Shown here: piece after piece, positions 1 to 7,400 of the stretch | Layout: each line of letters opens with the position of its first letter | Numbering within the stretch: position 1 is the stretch's first letter | Source: Flavobacteriaceae bacterium | GTDB taxonomy: Bacteria; Bacteroidota; Bacteroidia; Flavobacteriales; Flavobacteriaceae | Assembly (NCBI GenBank): GCA_016649785.1 | Contig: JAENXB010000086.1 | Coordinates: 1-10,606, forward strand | DNA: 10,606 nucleotides | Direction of reading: 5' to 3' | The notes under the pieces: model-generated | Told to the model about the DNA's origin: nothing | Databases searched by the model: none | The model's input: the letters and a program-made list of their open reading frames with translations, nothing else | Program-made: the position numbers and the translations under genes

Positions 1-775
1 GATAAAACCCAGCCGGACGTCGCACGGTTTGTGCCGCATTGTTGATGAGAATATCCAATCGCTCGTATTTTTGACCTATAAAATTGCAAAAGATCTCCAC
101 ACTTGGGATATGCCGTAAATCGAGTCCGTGGATCTTTAACCGGTGTCCCCACTCGGTAAAATCTTCTTCCTTTGAAAACCTCAGGGCAGAATCTACCGGA
201 AAACGGGTGGTCGCAATCACGGTTGCTCCTCCGCGCAAAAGCATCAGGGAGATGTGATATCCAATTTTTAAGCGGGAGCCTGTAATAACTGCTACCTGTC
301 CCTTTACATTTGCGGTTTGAAAACGCTTGGCATAATTAAAATCCCCGCAGGTCGTGCACATAGAATCGTAAAAATGGTGCATTTTGGTAAATTCCGTTTT
401 ACAGACGTAGCATTTCCTGGGAGTCTCCAGTTCCAGTTTAATTTTACCGGTGAGATGAGACATTGGGAGCAGTTTGGGAGCGACAAAAACCACTGCTTCC
501 CTGGCAGATCTTATGCCGGTTTCTTTGCGTGCGGTTTTATTTTTGGCTTCCAGTTTGCGTTTTGCAACTTTTTTTCCGTCCTTTTTTCGCCGGGAAAATT
601 CATCGCGATCGGGCCTGGAAAACATTCCTGTAACTTTTAAAAGTTCGGTTCTTTGGTCTTTGGGAATATCAAAGATCTGTTCCGTTTCCTCAACCAGTTG
701 CGCCAATACTGCAATGCACCTGTCAATTTCTTCTGAAGTGATCGCGCTTTTTATTTCTGTTTCATTATTCTCCAT
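1..775 (-). CDS. SDR-family oxidoreductase with N-terminal zinc ribbon (partial, 3' end outside window)
   Basis: The reading frame is open without a stop from the ATG at 775 to the window edge, giving the first 258 residues. Residues 1-55 look helical. Residues about 56-85 are a very basic Lys/Arg-rich linker. C122, C125, C140 and C143 form a CxxC-14-CxxC zinc ribbon with H133-H134 between the pairs. The Rossmann fold begins near 159 (GQVAVITG), with the glycine motif TGSRLKIG at 165-172, a variant of the classical TGxxxGxG. D219 follows a beta strand, and NNAAQT at 245-250 replaces the usual NNAG. The Ser/Tyr/Lys catalytic part would lie beyond the window. This should be an NAD(P)-dependent cytoplasmic oxidoreductase, but its substrate cannot be told. 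I recall longer zinc-ribbon SDRs of this type (roughly 450-500 residues) in bacteria and fungi, so I infer a known but uncharacterised family rather than a chance fusion. The start is supported by an upstream TAnnTTTG box. Confidence 0.88.
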   Translation of the reverse strand, partial: MENNETEIKSAITSEEIDRCIAVLAQLVEETEQIFDIPKDQRTELLKVTGMFSRPDRDEFSRRKKDGKKVAKRKLEAKNKTARKETGIRSAREAVVFVAPKLLPMSHLTGKIKLELETPRKCYVCKTEFTKMHHFYDSMCTTCGDFNYAKRFQTANVKGQVAVITGSRLKIGYHISLMLLRGGATVIATTRFPVDSALRFSKEEDFTEWGHRLKIHGLDLRHIPSVEIFCNFIGQKYERLDILINNAAQTVRRPAGFY

Positions 776-830
776 AACCTATTAGCTAAGCTTAATTCAG
801 CAGAAGATTGAGCAAAATGCTACAGAAACC

Positions 831-853
831 TGTGCTGAGTTTCTCGAAGCGCA
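831..853. repeat. imperfect hairpin resembling a Flavobacteria extragenic repeat
   Basis: The arms TGTGCTGAG and CGAAGCGCA can pair imperfectly, with G-U pairs and central mismatches, around a TTTCT loop. The sequence resembles a GTGCTGAG...CGAAGCAC repeat that I remember as frequent between genes in Bacteroidota genomes. This is recall, not a search result. It lies in the predicted leader of the SDR gene. Confidence 0.3.
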
Positions 854-879
854 AATGTAGTTTATAAATCCTGTGTGAA
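852..879 (-). promoter_or_regulatory. candidate Bacteroidota promoter for the SDR gene
   Basis: Read on the minus strand, TACATTTG (859-852) matches the Bacteroidota -7 consensus TAnnTTTG exactly. TTC (879-877) stands 17 bases upstream, in the place of the -33 TTG. Transcription would start near 845, giving a leader of about 70 bases that contains the imperfect hairpin at 831-853. The -7 box is clear, but the -33 element has a mismatch. Confidence 0.4.
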
Positions 880-1013
880 CTCTATTAATTTTGAGCCCTC
901 CTTTACCGACGCAAGCTTAGAATAAATATAATTACAATTAAATTTAGAGAACTAATTAAAGGCTTATTTGATTTTCTTTAGCTCTAATATAATCTTCAAA
1001 AACCCCTAAATAC

Positions 1014-1051
1014 CAGCTACCCCTTAAAATTTTAATTTCAAGGGGTAGCTG
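1014..1051 (-). terminator. 12-bp perfect hairpin after the DUF5916 gene
   Basis: CAGCTACCCCTT (1014-1025) and AAGGGGTAGCTG (1040-1051) are perfect reverse complements around a 14-base AT loop. The hairpin begins 24 bases after the stop of the minus-strand DUF5916 gene, a usual place for a terminator. No clean U-tract follows on the minus strand; the next bases read GTATTTAGGGGTTTTTG. It may therefore be a weak terminator or a 3'-end stabilising structure. Confidence 0.55.
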
Positions 1052-1075
1052 CTTCAATTCTATATCTTAAACGAT

Positions 1076-3502
1076 TTAACTTTTAAACAAGCCTGAGATC
1101 TGACTGTAATCTAAAAAGTATTGCAGTTTTAGAGAGAACACATTGTTAATGGGTTGCTTGAACAAGGTATCTATACTATTTGTATAAGAATCCCGAGCTT
1201 CGGTATCAAGATTAAATAACTGGTTACGGTATAGCGCAGTCACAAAACTCCCAGGTGCAAATTGCCAGGAATAGCCTAGATCGAAATTCCAGGTAGAGAA
1301 ATTGATATCAGGGTTATTAGAGATGTTAGTCGTGGTGTAACCTGTAGCGCTTGTAACTCGTCCATTGTCCTGCAAACTGAACAATTGCCCATCATATCTC
1401 ACAATTCCCCAGTAATTTCTAAGGGTAAGTGATAAGGTATGGTTCGGATTAAAATTGTAATTCGCACGAAAGGTCTGCTCAATCTCTTCCCGCTGGCGGT
1501 CTCCAAATATTACATCCTCGTCCACCTGAGTAACATAACCTCTATCTCCAGTATAGTAATCTCTAGAGAAGAAATAAGAGATCATAAATTTATCGCTAAA
1601 GCGTATTTGAGGCCCAAGTCCGAACCAATATTTAAAGTAATCGCGACCATCTTCTAAAAGGGTCTCTGCTCCTATATTGGCACTTAAAGCTACCTTTTTA
1701 TTATTGTTGGATTGCCACTGACCATTTAGTTTTACTCCATTTTCTGTAATAAAATAACTCCCCGCTTTTCTTGGTTCAAAATAATCGTATTGTTTCCCTG
1801 GTTTTAGAGTAAAGTTGAAGCCCATTTCATTCAATTTTTTGGTTGAACCATTCGCTCTTATCCCCATTACAAAACCTGTAAAGGTACTAGGATTTACCAG
1901 CCTGGTGTAGTTCACATAGAAATTGGAGAAGTATCGGTTCCATTTCCCAGATGGCTCAAAAATTTGATAGTTAATGTCGATTCCAAAATCGTTATAATTA
2001 TTTCTAAACTGCAAACCGAGATCATTAGGATCGTATTTGGTGTCGGCATAACTGTGATCTATGCTATATCTAAAGTTTCCGTGTGCCTTACGGGCTGTGA
2101 AAAAAGAACTAAATCCAGTTTCCGTACCAGACTCCAGGTTGACATTACTCAGTTTAAGATCCCCCCGCACCTGATAGGTGTTGCGCTTATTCGTAATGCT
2201 GGAAGTAAGTGCGGTAACATTGGCATCTCTAAAAGAACCTTCCCGGGTTACATTAGTATTGATGAGCCCAACAGAGGAATTACCATTAAATTGCTGGTCT
2301 ACCACCACGATGTTATAGTTGGTAAAAGGCTCTACCATTTCCCTCCTTCTGTCTCCCGTATCTATATTTTCTATGGTAGCTTCTGCTTTTTCAGTAAAGG
2401 AATTAAAGAAGCCCAAACCTAGTCCATTTGCTGTTCTTCCAGAAACCTTAATAGCATTTAGCACCTTCACCGATTCCGGAAAATATACCACTTCTTCATT
2501 CGCAGAGGTCACTGGATCTGTAATAGGTGCGCCCCCTACCCTTCTGGAAAAAAACAGATTTCCTTTGGAAAAAAGATCTACTCCTTCAGTAAAAAATTGT
2601 CTTTGTTCAGAAAAAGTTTGCTCGAATGGTCCAAGGTTTAAAGTGATATTATCGAATCCTGTTTGCGAGAAATCAGGAATTAAAGTAGCATCCAGTGTAA
2701 AGTTTTCGGTAAGACCGTATTTCACATCCAACCCTACATTGAAGTTAGATTCGTACGCCCCGTCGTAATTGTTTTGAACGGTAGAAACAAACGGATAAAG
2801 GGAAAGTCTTGTAGGAGGATCCAGATCGTTCAAACCTTTTAATTCCCCATGGTACAAGCCAACATTCCCTTTGGAAACATCTATTGGATTCCAGGTATAT
2901 TGAGATTCATCTCTTCTAAACCTTCTATGAAACTGAATTCCCCAGGTTTCCACATCATTATTATTGAATCTAAGACAACGGTATGGGATCTTCATTTCCA
3001 CGGTCCAGCCATCCTCTACGATCTCTACGGCACTACTCCATACACTGTTCCAGCCAAAATCCTCGCCCACACTTGGGATTGAAATAGCATCGGCTTGGGT
3101 TCCCGAAGCAAATACGAAGAATTCGGTGTCATTTTGAGCATCGTTATTGGGGTTTACTACAAATCCGAAGAAATCTGCACTTCCAAAATTATCCCGACTA
3201 GAAAGCTGTTTTGCAATTTTTGTGGGATCGTCATATAAGTGTGCAGAGATGTATAGGGCGGTATTGTCGTAGGTCATTTTTACAACAGTCTTATTTTCTT
3301 CTGTGTCTTTAACATTCATATTAGGACGAAACTGCGTAAAGCCAACTGCTTCCTGAGCATTGGCCCAAACTGCATCGTCCAGGATCCCGTCTATTTTGGG
3401 GGCCTCTGTAGCTCGTTGAATATGAAGTTGTTTCTTGGTTACTTGTGCACTTGTAGTCAAACAAAAGCACATGATGATGAGGGTGAAAAGTGATGATTTC
3501 AT
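1076..3502 (-). CDS. DUF5916 outer-membrane protein with N-terminal CBM9-like domain
   Basis: This 808-residue protein starts with a Sec signal peptide (hydrophobic residues about 4-18, then TSAQ, so cleavage near residue 19-20). Residues about 26-215 form a CBM9-like beta domain, with IDGILDDAVW at 37-46, a TYDNTALYISAHLYD strand block ending near 91, and GWTVEMKIPY at 165-174. From about 230 to the end comes the DUF5916 region, with PDFSQ at 276-280 and EQRQFFTEG at 299-307, followed by alternating aromatic and polar strands typical of an outer-membrane beta-barrel. The C-terminus is GLFKS, so the usual terminal aromatic is displaced by two residues. The family has no established function that I know of. 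A sugar-related or surface role is only suggested by the front domain. It is transcribed divergently from the uracil permease, with two tandem 13-base repeats in its leader. Length and order fit the full-length family. Confidence 0.9.
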   Translation of the reverse strand: MKSSLFTLIIMCFCLTTSAQVTKKQLHIQRATEAPKIDGILDDAVWANAQEAVGFTQFRPNMNVKDTEENKTVVKMTYDNTALYISAHLYDDPTKIAKQLSSRDNFGSADFFGFVVNPNNDAQNDTEFFVFASGTQADAISIPSVGEDFGWNSVWSSAVEIVEDGWTVEMKIPYRCLRFNNNDVETWGIQFHRRFRRDESQYTWNPIDVSKGNVGLYHGELKGLNDLDPPTRLSLYPFVSTVQNNYDGAYESNFNVGLDVKYGLTENFTLDATLIPDFSQTGFDNITLNLGPFEQTFSEQRQFFTEGVDLFSKGNLFFSRRVGGAPITDPVTSANEEVVYFPESVKVLNAIKVSGRTANGLGLGFFNSFTEKAEATIENIDTGDRRREMVEPFTNYNIVVVDQQFNGNSSVGLINTNVTREGSFRDANVTALTSSITNKRNTYQVRGDLKLSNVNLESGTETGFSSFFTARKAHGNFRYSIDHSYADTKYDPNDLGLQFRNNYNDFGIDINYQIFEPSGKWNRYFSNFYVNYTRLVNPSTFTGFVMGIRANGSTKKLNEMGFNFTLKPGKQYDYFEPRKAGSYFITENGVKLNGQWQSNNNKKVALSANIGAETLLEDGRDYFKYWFGLGPQIRFSDKFMISYFFSRDYYTGDRGYVTQVDEDVIFGDRQREEIEQTFRANYNFNPNHTLSLTLRNYWGIVRYDGQLFSLQDNGRVTSATGYTTTNISNNPDINFSTWNFDLGYSWQFAPGSFVTALYRNQLFNLDTEARDSYTNSIDTLFKQPINNVFSLKLQYFLDYSQISGLFKS

Positions 3503-3509
3503 TAAAGGT

Positions 3510-3535
3510 CGATTGATGTATCCGATTGATGTATC
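3510..3535. repeat. two perfect tandem copies of a 13-base unit in the DUF5916 leader
   Basis: CGATTGATGTATC occurs at 3510-3522 and again directly at 3523-3535 without a mismatch. The block ends 7 bases upstream of the DUF5916 start codon, so it lies in the 5' leader or at the promoter edge. Confidence 0.85.
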
Positions 3536-3836
3536 TAATAGACGCCATTAAAAACTGTTTGTTACAAAAAATGTTAAAAAATTCAGTTTTTTTTGCTGAA
3601 ATGATAATTATATATACTTTTTGAGTCAAATTAAGCCCGAAAAAATTTTGGAAGATATTAAGCTCAACAATTAGTAAAGCTACCACACTTACCGAAAAAC
3701 AAGAAAATATGTTATTCGACATTGTCAATTCTTACCGCGAACAAAAACTCATATAATCATGAAAAAATCACGGGACTTTTAAATATCAAACGGGATCGAT
3801 CACCTCAATTTACATTCTGCAAATTTTTGCAATATT

Positions 3837-3854
3837 TTGTTAAAGATTGTTAAA
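3837..3854 (+). promoter_or_regulatory. two TTGTTAAA words spaced 10 bases apart upstream of the uracil permease
   Basis: TTGTTAAA occurs at 3837-3844 and 3847-3854, one helical turn apart, 42 bases before the uracil permease start codon. This arrangement could be an operator, but the region is so AT-rich that chance is possible. No known regulator is assigned. Confidence 0.25.
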
Positions 3855-3895
3855 TTATTATCCCTATTTTTAAGCATTTAAACCTCGATTTTCTT

Positions 3896-5122
3896 ATGCA
3901 AACTCCCCCAACTCCTCCTCAACCAAAATCAATCAATCTTAAAAATCCGGCCAAACGAATTGTTGTCGGTATTCAATTTTTATTTGTAGCCTTTGGCGCA
4001 ACGGTTTTGGTGCCGCTGTTAATTGATGTTGATCCCTCCGTGGCTTTGTTTACAGCTGGGGTTGGAACGCTCATTTTTCACGTTATTACCAAGGGAAAAG
4101 TACCGGTGTTTTTAGGCAGCAGTTTTGCTTTTATTGCGCCTATTATTGCCGCTACCAAACTTTATGGGTATGCAGGTACCTTATCAGGTTTAATAGCAGT
4201 GGGGATAGTTTATGGCGTTGTTTCAGCCATCATTAAATTATGGGGTTTAAAATTCATCGGAAAAATATTTCCATCGGTCGTGATCGGGCCCGTTATTATG
4301 ATCATTGGTCTATCACTCGCTACGGTAGGAGTTGATATGGCAAAAACCAACTGGCCCATCGCCCTTTCAGTATTGATCACTGCCATTGCAATTGTTACCT
4401 ATGCAAAAGGAATAATAAAATTGATCCCTATTTTTATTGGAATTATTGTAGGATATGTTATCTCCGTCATTGCCGGCCTGGTGGATTTTTCATCGGTACA
4501 CGAAGCCGCATGGTTTGTATTTCCGCAATTTACCACTCCTGTATTTAGCTGGGGCGCAATAATTTATATGATCCCGGTTGCTATTGCCCCAATTATTGAA
4601 CATATTGGCGATATGTATGCCATTAGCGGGGTTGCAGGCAAAGATTTCGTAAAAAAACCAGGTTTGCACAGGACAATATTGGGTGATGGGGTTGCAACTT
4701 CATTCGCGGGTTTTTTAGGCGGACCGCCAAACACAACTTATTCTGAAGTTACAGGTGCCATTGCTTTAACCAAAATTACCGATCCCAGGATCCTGCGGAT
4801 TGCCGCAGTTACCGCGATCGTTTTTTCCATGGTTGGAAAAATAAGCGCCGTTTTAAAAACGATTCCTCAAGCTGTTATTGGGGGTATCATGTTATTGCTT
4901 TTTGGAATGATCGCCAGTATTGGTATCAAAACATTAATAGATGCCAAAACCGATTTTTCTGAAACCCGAAACCAGGTAATCGTTTCCATTATATTGACAA
5001 TTGGTATTGGTGGGGCGCATGTTGGTTATGGAAATTTCTCATTAGCAGGGATAGGCCTGGCTTCGGTTGTTGGGGTATTGCTGAATCTTATTTTACCCGG
5101 TAAGCCTTCGGTTAAAGAATAG
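3896..5122 (+). CDS. uraA: uracil permease, NCS2/UraA type
   Basis: This 408-residue, highly hydrophobic inner-membrane protein aligns by eye along its whole length with E. coli UraA, a 14-helix uracil:proton symporter. Visible landmarks are FGATVLVPLL (33-42), GSSFAFI (74-80), EHIGD (235-239) in the helix carrying the UraA proton/uracil glutamate E241, GLHRTILGDG (256-265), and PPNTTYSEVTG (277-287) with E284 at the place of UraA E290. Both key glutamates are kept, so it is expected to be active. The N-terminus is a short proline-rich cytoplasmic tail (MQTPPTPPQP). No Shine-Dalgarno site precedes the start, as is normal in Bacteroidota. It stands alone on the plus strand, divergent from the DUF5916 gene and convergent with a purine-type permease, suggesting a pyrimidine salvage role. 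Xanthine or other base specificity is less likely given the UraA-like motifs. Confidence 0.9.
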   Translation: MQTPPTPPQPKSINLKNPAKRIVVGIQFLFVAFGATVLVPLLIDVDPSVALFTAGVGTLIFHVITKGKVPVFLGSSFAFIAPIIAATKLYGYAGTLSGLIAVGIVYGVVSAIIKLWGLKFIGKIFPSVVIGPVIMIIGLSLATVGVDMAKTNWPIALSVLITAIAIVTYAKGIIKLIPIFIGIIVGYVISVIAGLVDFSSVHEAAWFVFPQFTTPVFSWGAIIYMIPVAIAPIIEHIGDMYAISGVAGKDFVKKPGLHRTILGDGVATSFAGFLGGPPNTTYSEVTGAIALTKITDPRILRIAAVTAIVFSMVGKISAVLKTIPQAVIGGIMLLLFGMIASIGIKTLIDAKTDFSETRNQVIVSIILTIGIGGAHVGYGNFSLAGIGLASVVGVLLNLILPGKPSVKE

Positions 5123-5141
5123 CATTAAAAACGTCCTTTGT

Positions 5142-5189
5142 ACCTATGAAAAAGCCTTCCCGGATCTTCGGGAAGGCTTTTTCATAGGT
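5142..5189. terminator. bidirectional intrinsic terminator between the convergent permease genes
   Basis: Positions 5142-5161 and 5170-5189 form a perfect 20-bp stem around an 8-base loop (GGATCTTC). The GC-rich inner part (AAGCCTTCCC with GGGAAGGCTT) is flanked by A5 on the left and T5 on the right, so it works in both directions. It lies 19 bases after the uracil permease stop and 11 bases after the stop of the purine permease on the other strand. Confidence 0.92.
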
Positions 5190-5200
5190 TGTGAATTTAT

Positions 5201-6496
5201 CTACACAAAAAATTTGATGATAAACAAGACCGCAATAATATACATTATTGGCTTTATCTCTTTATGTCTTCCGGTGAGTAATTTTAAGATAACATAGGAA
5301 AGCATTCCAAAAACAATCCCTTGCGCAATACTATAAGTTAAAGGCATCATTATAATGGTTAAAAATGCCGGGATAGCTTCGGTGAAATCGTTTAGATCGA
5401 TCTTCATAATGGGTGAGATCATAAACAATCCAACAATTATCAGGGCCGATGCCGTTGCTTCCGGCGGGATCATCATAAATAAAGGAGCAAAGAACAATGC
5501 AAGACCAAACATCACTGCCACTGTGAGGGCCGTCATTCCGGTTTTACCGCCTTCGGCTACCCCGGCAGCGCTTTCCACATAGGTAGTGACCGTTGAAGTC
5601 CCTAAAATTGCTCCTACAGTGGTACCGATGGAATCTGCAAAAAAGGCTTTTTTTACTCTTGGAACATTTCCGTCCTTATCCAGCATATCAGCTTTAGAGG
5701 ATACCCCCACCAGGGTTCTAACGGTGTCAAACATATCCACGAATAAAAAGGTGAATAATACGATCAGCATATCAAAAGAAAAGATCTGGGAAAAATCAAA
5801 CTTAAAAAAAATAGGTTCAATTGAAGGTGGCAAGCTCACAAATTGAAAATCGTCGGGAATAACTGTAACCCCTACAAAAAGGCCGATAATTGTCGAGGTT
5901 AAAATGCCAATTAACAAGGCTCCTTTGACCTTTCTTGCCAGAAGCAAGCCTGTAACCAGAACGCCCGTTAATCCGATGAGAACACTTGGGTTTTTCATAC
6001 TTCCCAGACTTACCAAAGTAGCTGGGTTATCGACGATGAGCCCGGTACTTTGTAATCCTATAAATGCAATAAAAAATCCTATCCCTACAGAAATGGCATG
6101 TTTTATATTTAAAGGAATTGAGTTGACAATTAATTCACGGATATTAAGAGCTGTTAAAAGTAAAAAGATAAGCCCTTCTAAAAATACGGCCGTAAGGGCA
6201 AATTGCCAGGTGTAACCCATCCCAAGGACCACGGTGTAAGCAAAAAATGCATTGAGTCCCATTCCGGGAGCCAATGCAAAGGGGAGTTTGGCAACCAATG
6301 CCATCACTAAAGTTGCGATGAGGGCAGATAATGCCGTGGCGGTAAATACCGCATCTTTATCCATTCCGGCATCACTTAAAATACTGGGATTCACAGCCAA
6401 AATGTACACCATTGTCATAAAGGTGGTGATCCCGGCAATAATTTCCGTTTTTAAGGTTGAATTGTTTTCGGTGATCTTAAAAAACTTATCTAACAT
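5201..6496 (-). CDS. NCS2 purine permease (adenine/guanine/hypoxanthine, AzgA/PbuG/GhxP type)
   Basis: This 431-residue polytopic inner-membrane protein matches the purine branch of NCS2, which includes B. subtilis PbuG/PbuO, E. coli GhxP/AdeP and fungal AzgA. Hallmarks seen are EIIAGITTFMTMVYI (18-32), LAPGMGLNAFFAY (75-87), FVDMFDT (252-258) and GTSTVTTYVESAAG (299-312) followed by EGGKTG (315-320). The length is usual for the family. Members carry guanine and hypoxanthine, or adenine, by proton symport; which base cannot be decided from the sequence. The gene lies 213 bases downstream of a Tsx-like outer-membrane channel on the same strand and faces the uracil permease across a shared terminator. 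I infer a nucleobase uptake locus. I saw no purine-riboswitch core in the upstream spacer, only an AT-rich palindrome at 6619-6631. Confidence 0.92.
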   Translation of the reverse strand: MLDKFFKITENNSTLKTEIIAGITTFMTMVYILAVNPSILSDAGMDKDAVFTATALSALIATLVMALVAKLPFALAPGMGLNAFFAYTVVLGMGYTWQFALTAVFLEGLIFLLLTALNIRELIVNSIPLNIKHAISVGIGFFIAFIGLQSTGLIVDNPATLVSLGSMKNPSVLIGLTGVLVTGLLLARKVKGALLIGILTSTIIGLFVGVTVIPDDFQFVSLPPSIEPIFFKFDFSQIFSFDMLIVLFTFLFVDMFDTVRTLVGVSSKADMLDKDGNVPRVKKAFFADSIGTTVGAILGTSTVTTYVESAAGVAEGGKTGMTALTVAVMFGLALFFAPLFMMIPPEATASALIIVGLFMISPIMKIDLNDFTEAIPAFLTIIMMPLTYSIAQGIVFGMLSYVILKLLTGRHKEIKPIMYIIAVLFIIKFFV

Positions 6497-6618
6497 AATT
6501 TATATTGCAATTGATCAGTTCATAAAGTTTTGAGTGCCTAAAATGCATAAAGCAAATTAGTATTCAAATTACAGGTGATACAAGACGGTATGTTTTTTAA
6601 TTTTATCATATAAACTAA

Positions 6619-6631
6619 TGATTATTAATCA
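6619..6631. promoter_or_regulatory. 13-base palindrome between the channel and purine permease genes
   Basis: TGATTA-T-TAATCA is a perfect odd palindrome about 120 bases upstream of the purine permease start. It could bind a dimeric regulator or be chance in an AT-rich stretch. The spacer also has the direct repeat CTTTAGGCTTTAGG at about 6673-6686. Confidence 0.2.
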
Positions 6632-6709
6632 ATTAAACCTAATTTAGTTAATATCTACTTTAATTCTAAGCGCTTTAGGCTTTAGGCAATTTAAGTGCTG
6701 ATTTCTGTC

Positions 6710-7366
6710 TTAAATATTCCATTTGATACCCAAAGTAGGTCGTACATAAAATCCGGTAGCCCAAGCGAAGTTATTGGAAAGCTCGACCTCTCCTCCCAAT
6801 GAAAAACTTTTGTTCAAATTATACCAAAGTTGAGGTTCGGCCAGGAAAACGGTACTTTCAGACAAACCCTTTTCCGACCATAGATCGGCAAAACCATTAA
6901 AAGTTAATTTGTCTTTAAATAAATTAAGATACCAGGTTCCTGTTACCTGGTAATTTGCTTTTCCGGAATCTTTAATAGCTTTGTAACCAGCGTAGGTTGA
7001 AAAACCCCATATCGCATTTCCTTTTGCATAGTTAAGGCCAAAGATCCAAGCGTCGTTAATGGTATATCCTCCCTGCACTCCATTAGCTTCAAAGGTACCC
7101 AATCCCCCATTGTATCCCACGTGTAATCCAACAGGCATTTTTTCGGTTTTAAGGACCCGGGCAATCTCATAATAGCCTTGACTTATCCCCGATTTCGCAT
7201 TATAATCGAAATCGATAAAAGTAAAGGTGTTCCCGAATTTATCCGGTTTAAAAAGTTCAAAAGTGGTGGTGAAATGGTCCCTTTCGAAATCCCTGTGTAA
7301 TTGAAAGTTTTGAGCGCTTAGGGTTGTGGTAATAAAAATTGTGAAAAGGGTAATTATTTTATTCAT
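6710..7366 (-). CDS. DUF5020/Tsx-like outer-membrane channel protein
   Basis: I start this gene at the ATG at 7366, giving 218 residues with a clear signal peptide (MNKIITLFTIF then TTTLSAQ, cleavage near 18-19). The longer frame back to 7510 would bury that signal peptide and cross a -7 promoter box. After the signal come strand-rich sequences with RDHFTTTFELFKPDKFG (29-45), FIDFDYN (50-56), GYYEIAR (64-70) and HVGYNGGLG (82-90). These fit the DUF5020 family, which belongs with nucleoside-specific channel-forming Tsx-type barrels. The C-terminus (TLGIKWNI) has aromatic barrel character. Its likely place is the outer membrane, as a 12-strand-type channel. The next gene on the strand is a purine permease and a uracil permease follows, so I infer passage of nucleosides or bases across the outer membrane. 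No substrate residue can be assigned by eye. Confidence 0.82.
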   Translation of the reverse strand: MNKIITLFTIFITTTLSAQNFQLHRDFERDHFTTTFELFKPDKFGNTFTFIDFDYNAKSGISQGYYEIARVLKTEKMPVGLHVGYNGGLGTFEANGVQGGYTINDAWIFGLNYAKGNAIWGFSTYAGYKAIKDSGKANYQVTGTWYLNLFKDKLTFNGFADLWSEKGLSESTVFLAEPQLWYNLNKSFSLGGEVELSNNFAWATGFYVRPTLGIKWNI

Positions 7367-7392
7367 TGGGATAGGAATTTTATGTGATTTTA

Positions 7393-7400
7393 CAAAAATA
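7393..7400 (-). promoter_or_regulatory. candidate -7 promoter box of the Tsx-like channel gene
   Basis: TATTTTTG on the minus strand (7400-7393) fits TAnnTTTG exactly and would give a leader of about 20 bases before the ATG at 7366. I see no good -33 TTG at the right distance. The box supports the shorter gene start. The same 8-base sequence stands at a like distance from the EamA gene. Confidence 0.4.

Larger units (their letters stand above)
776..1075. other. 300-base gene-free spacer between the SDR and DUF5916 genes
   Basis: No convincing coding frame is visible on either strand. The left part carries the likely promoter and leader of the SDR gene. The right part (1014-1051) holds a strong hairpin that ends the DUF5916 transcript. 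The middle, about 880-1010, is AT-rich and I see nothing in it. Confidence 0.6.
3503..3895. other. 393-base divergent promoter region
   Basis: This spacer separates the start codons of the DUF5916 gene (minus) and the uracil permease gene (plus), so it should carry both promoters. It is strongly AT-rich. I find no exact TAnnTTTG with a well-spaced TTG for either gene. The nearest on the plus side is TATTTTG, one base short, at about 3833-3839. It contains a tandem repeat (3510-3535) and a pair of phased TTGTTAAA words (3837-3854). A minus-strand frame that reads through it from 3728 is not a gene, because it has no family resemblance and overlaps the DUF5916 start out of frame. Confidence 0.6.

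Noticed and set aside
317..785. Two plus-strand open frames (317-640 and 474-785) and a minus-strand frame at 304-486
   Set aside because: They overlap the SDR gene, whose own frame is open over the whole stretch with clear zinc-ribbon and Rossmann motifs. The shadow products have no family features.
1439..3082. Several plus-strand frames inside the DUF5916 gene
   Set aside because: They are antisense to a well-supported 808-residue gene and show no family match or proper start context.
3321..3728. A 135-residue minus-strand frame across the DUF5916 start
   Set aside because: It overlaps the signal peptide region out of frame and runs through the divergent promoter region. It has no recognisable domain.
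5355..6533. Plus-strand frames antisense to the purine permease, and the minus-strand frame 6943-7170 inside the channel gene
   Set aside because: They are shadows of genes with clear motifs, and their compositions are unlike real proteins.
6497..6709. Purine riboswitch ahead of the purine permease
   Set aside because: I looked for the conserved three-way-junction core on the minus strand and did not see it. The spacer is AT-rich with only a 13-base palindrome.
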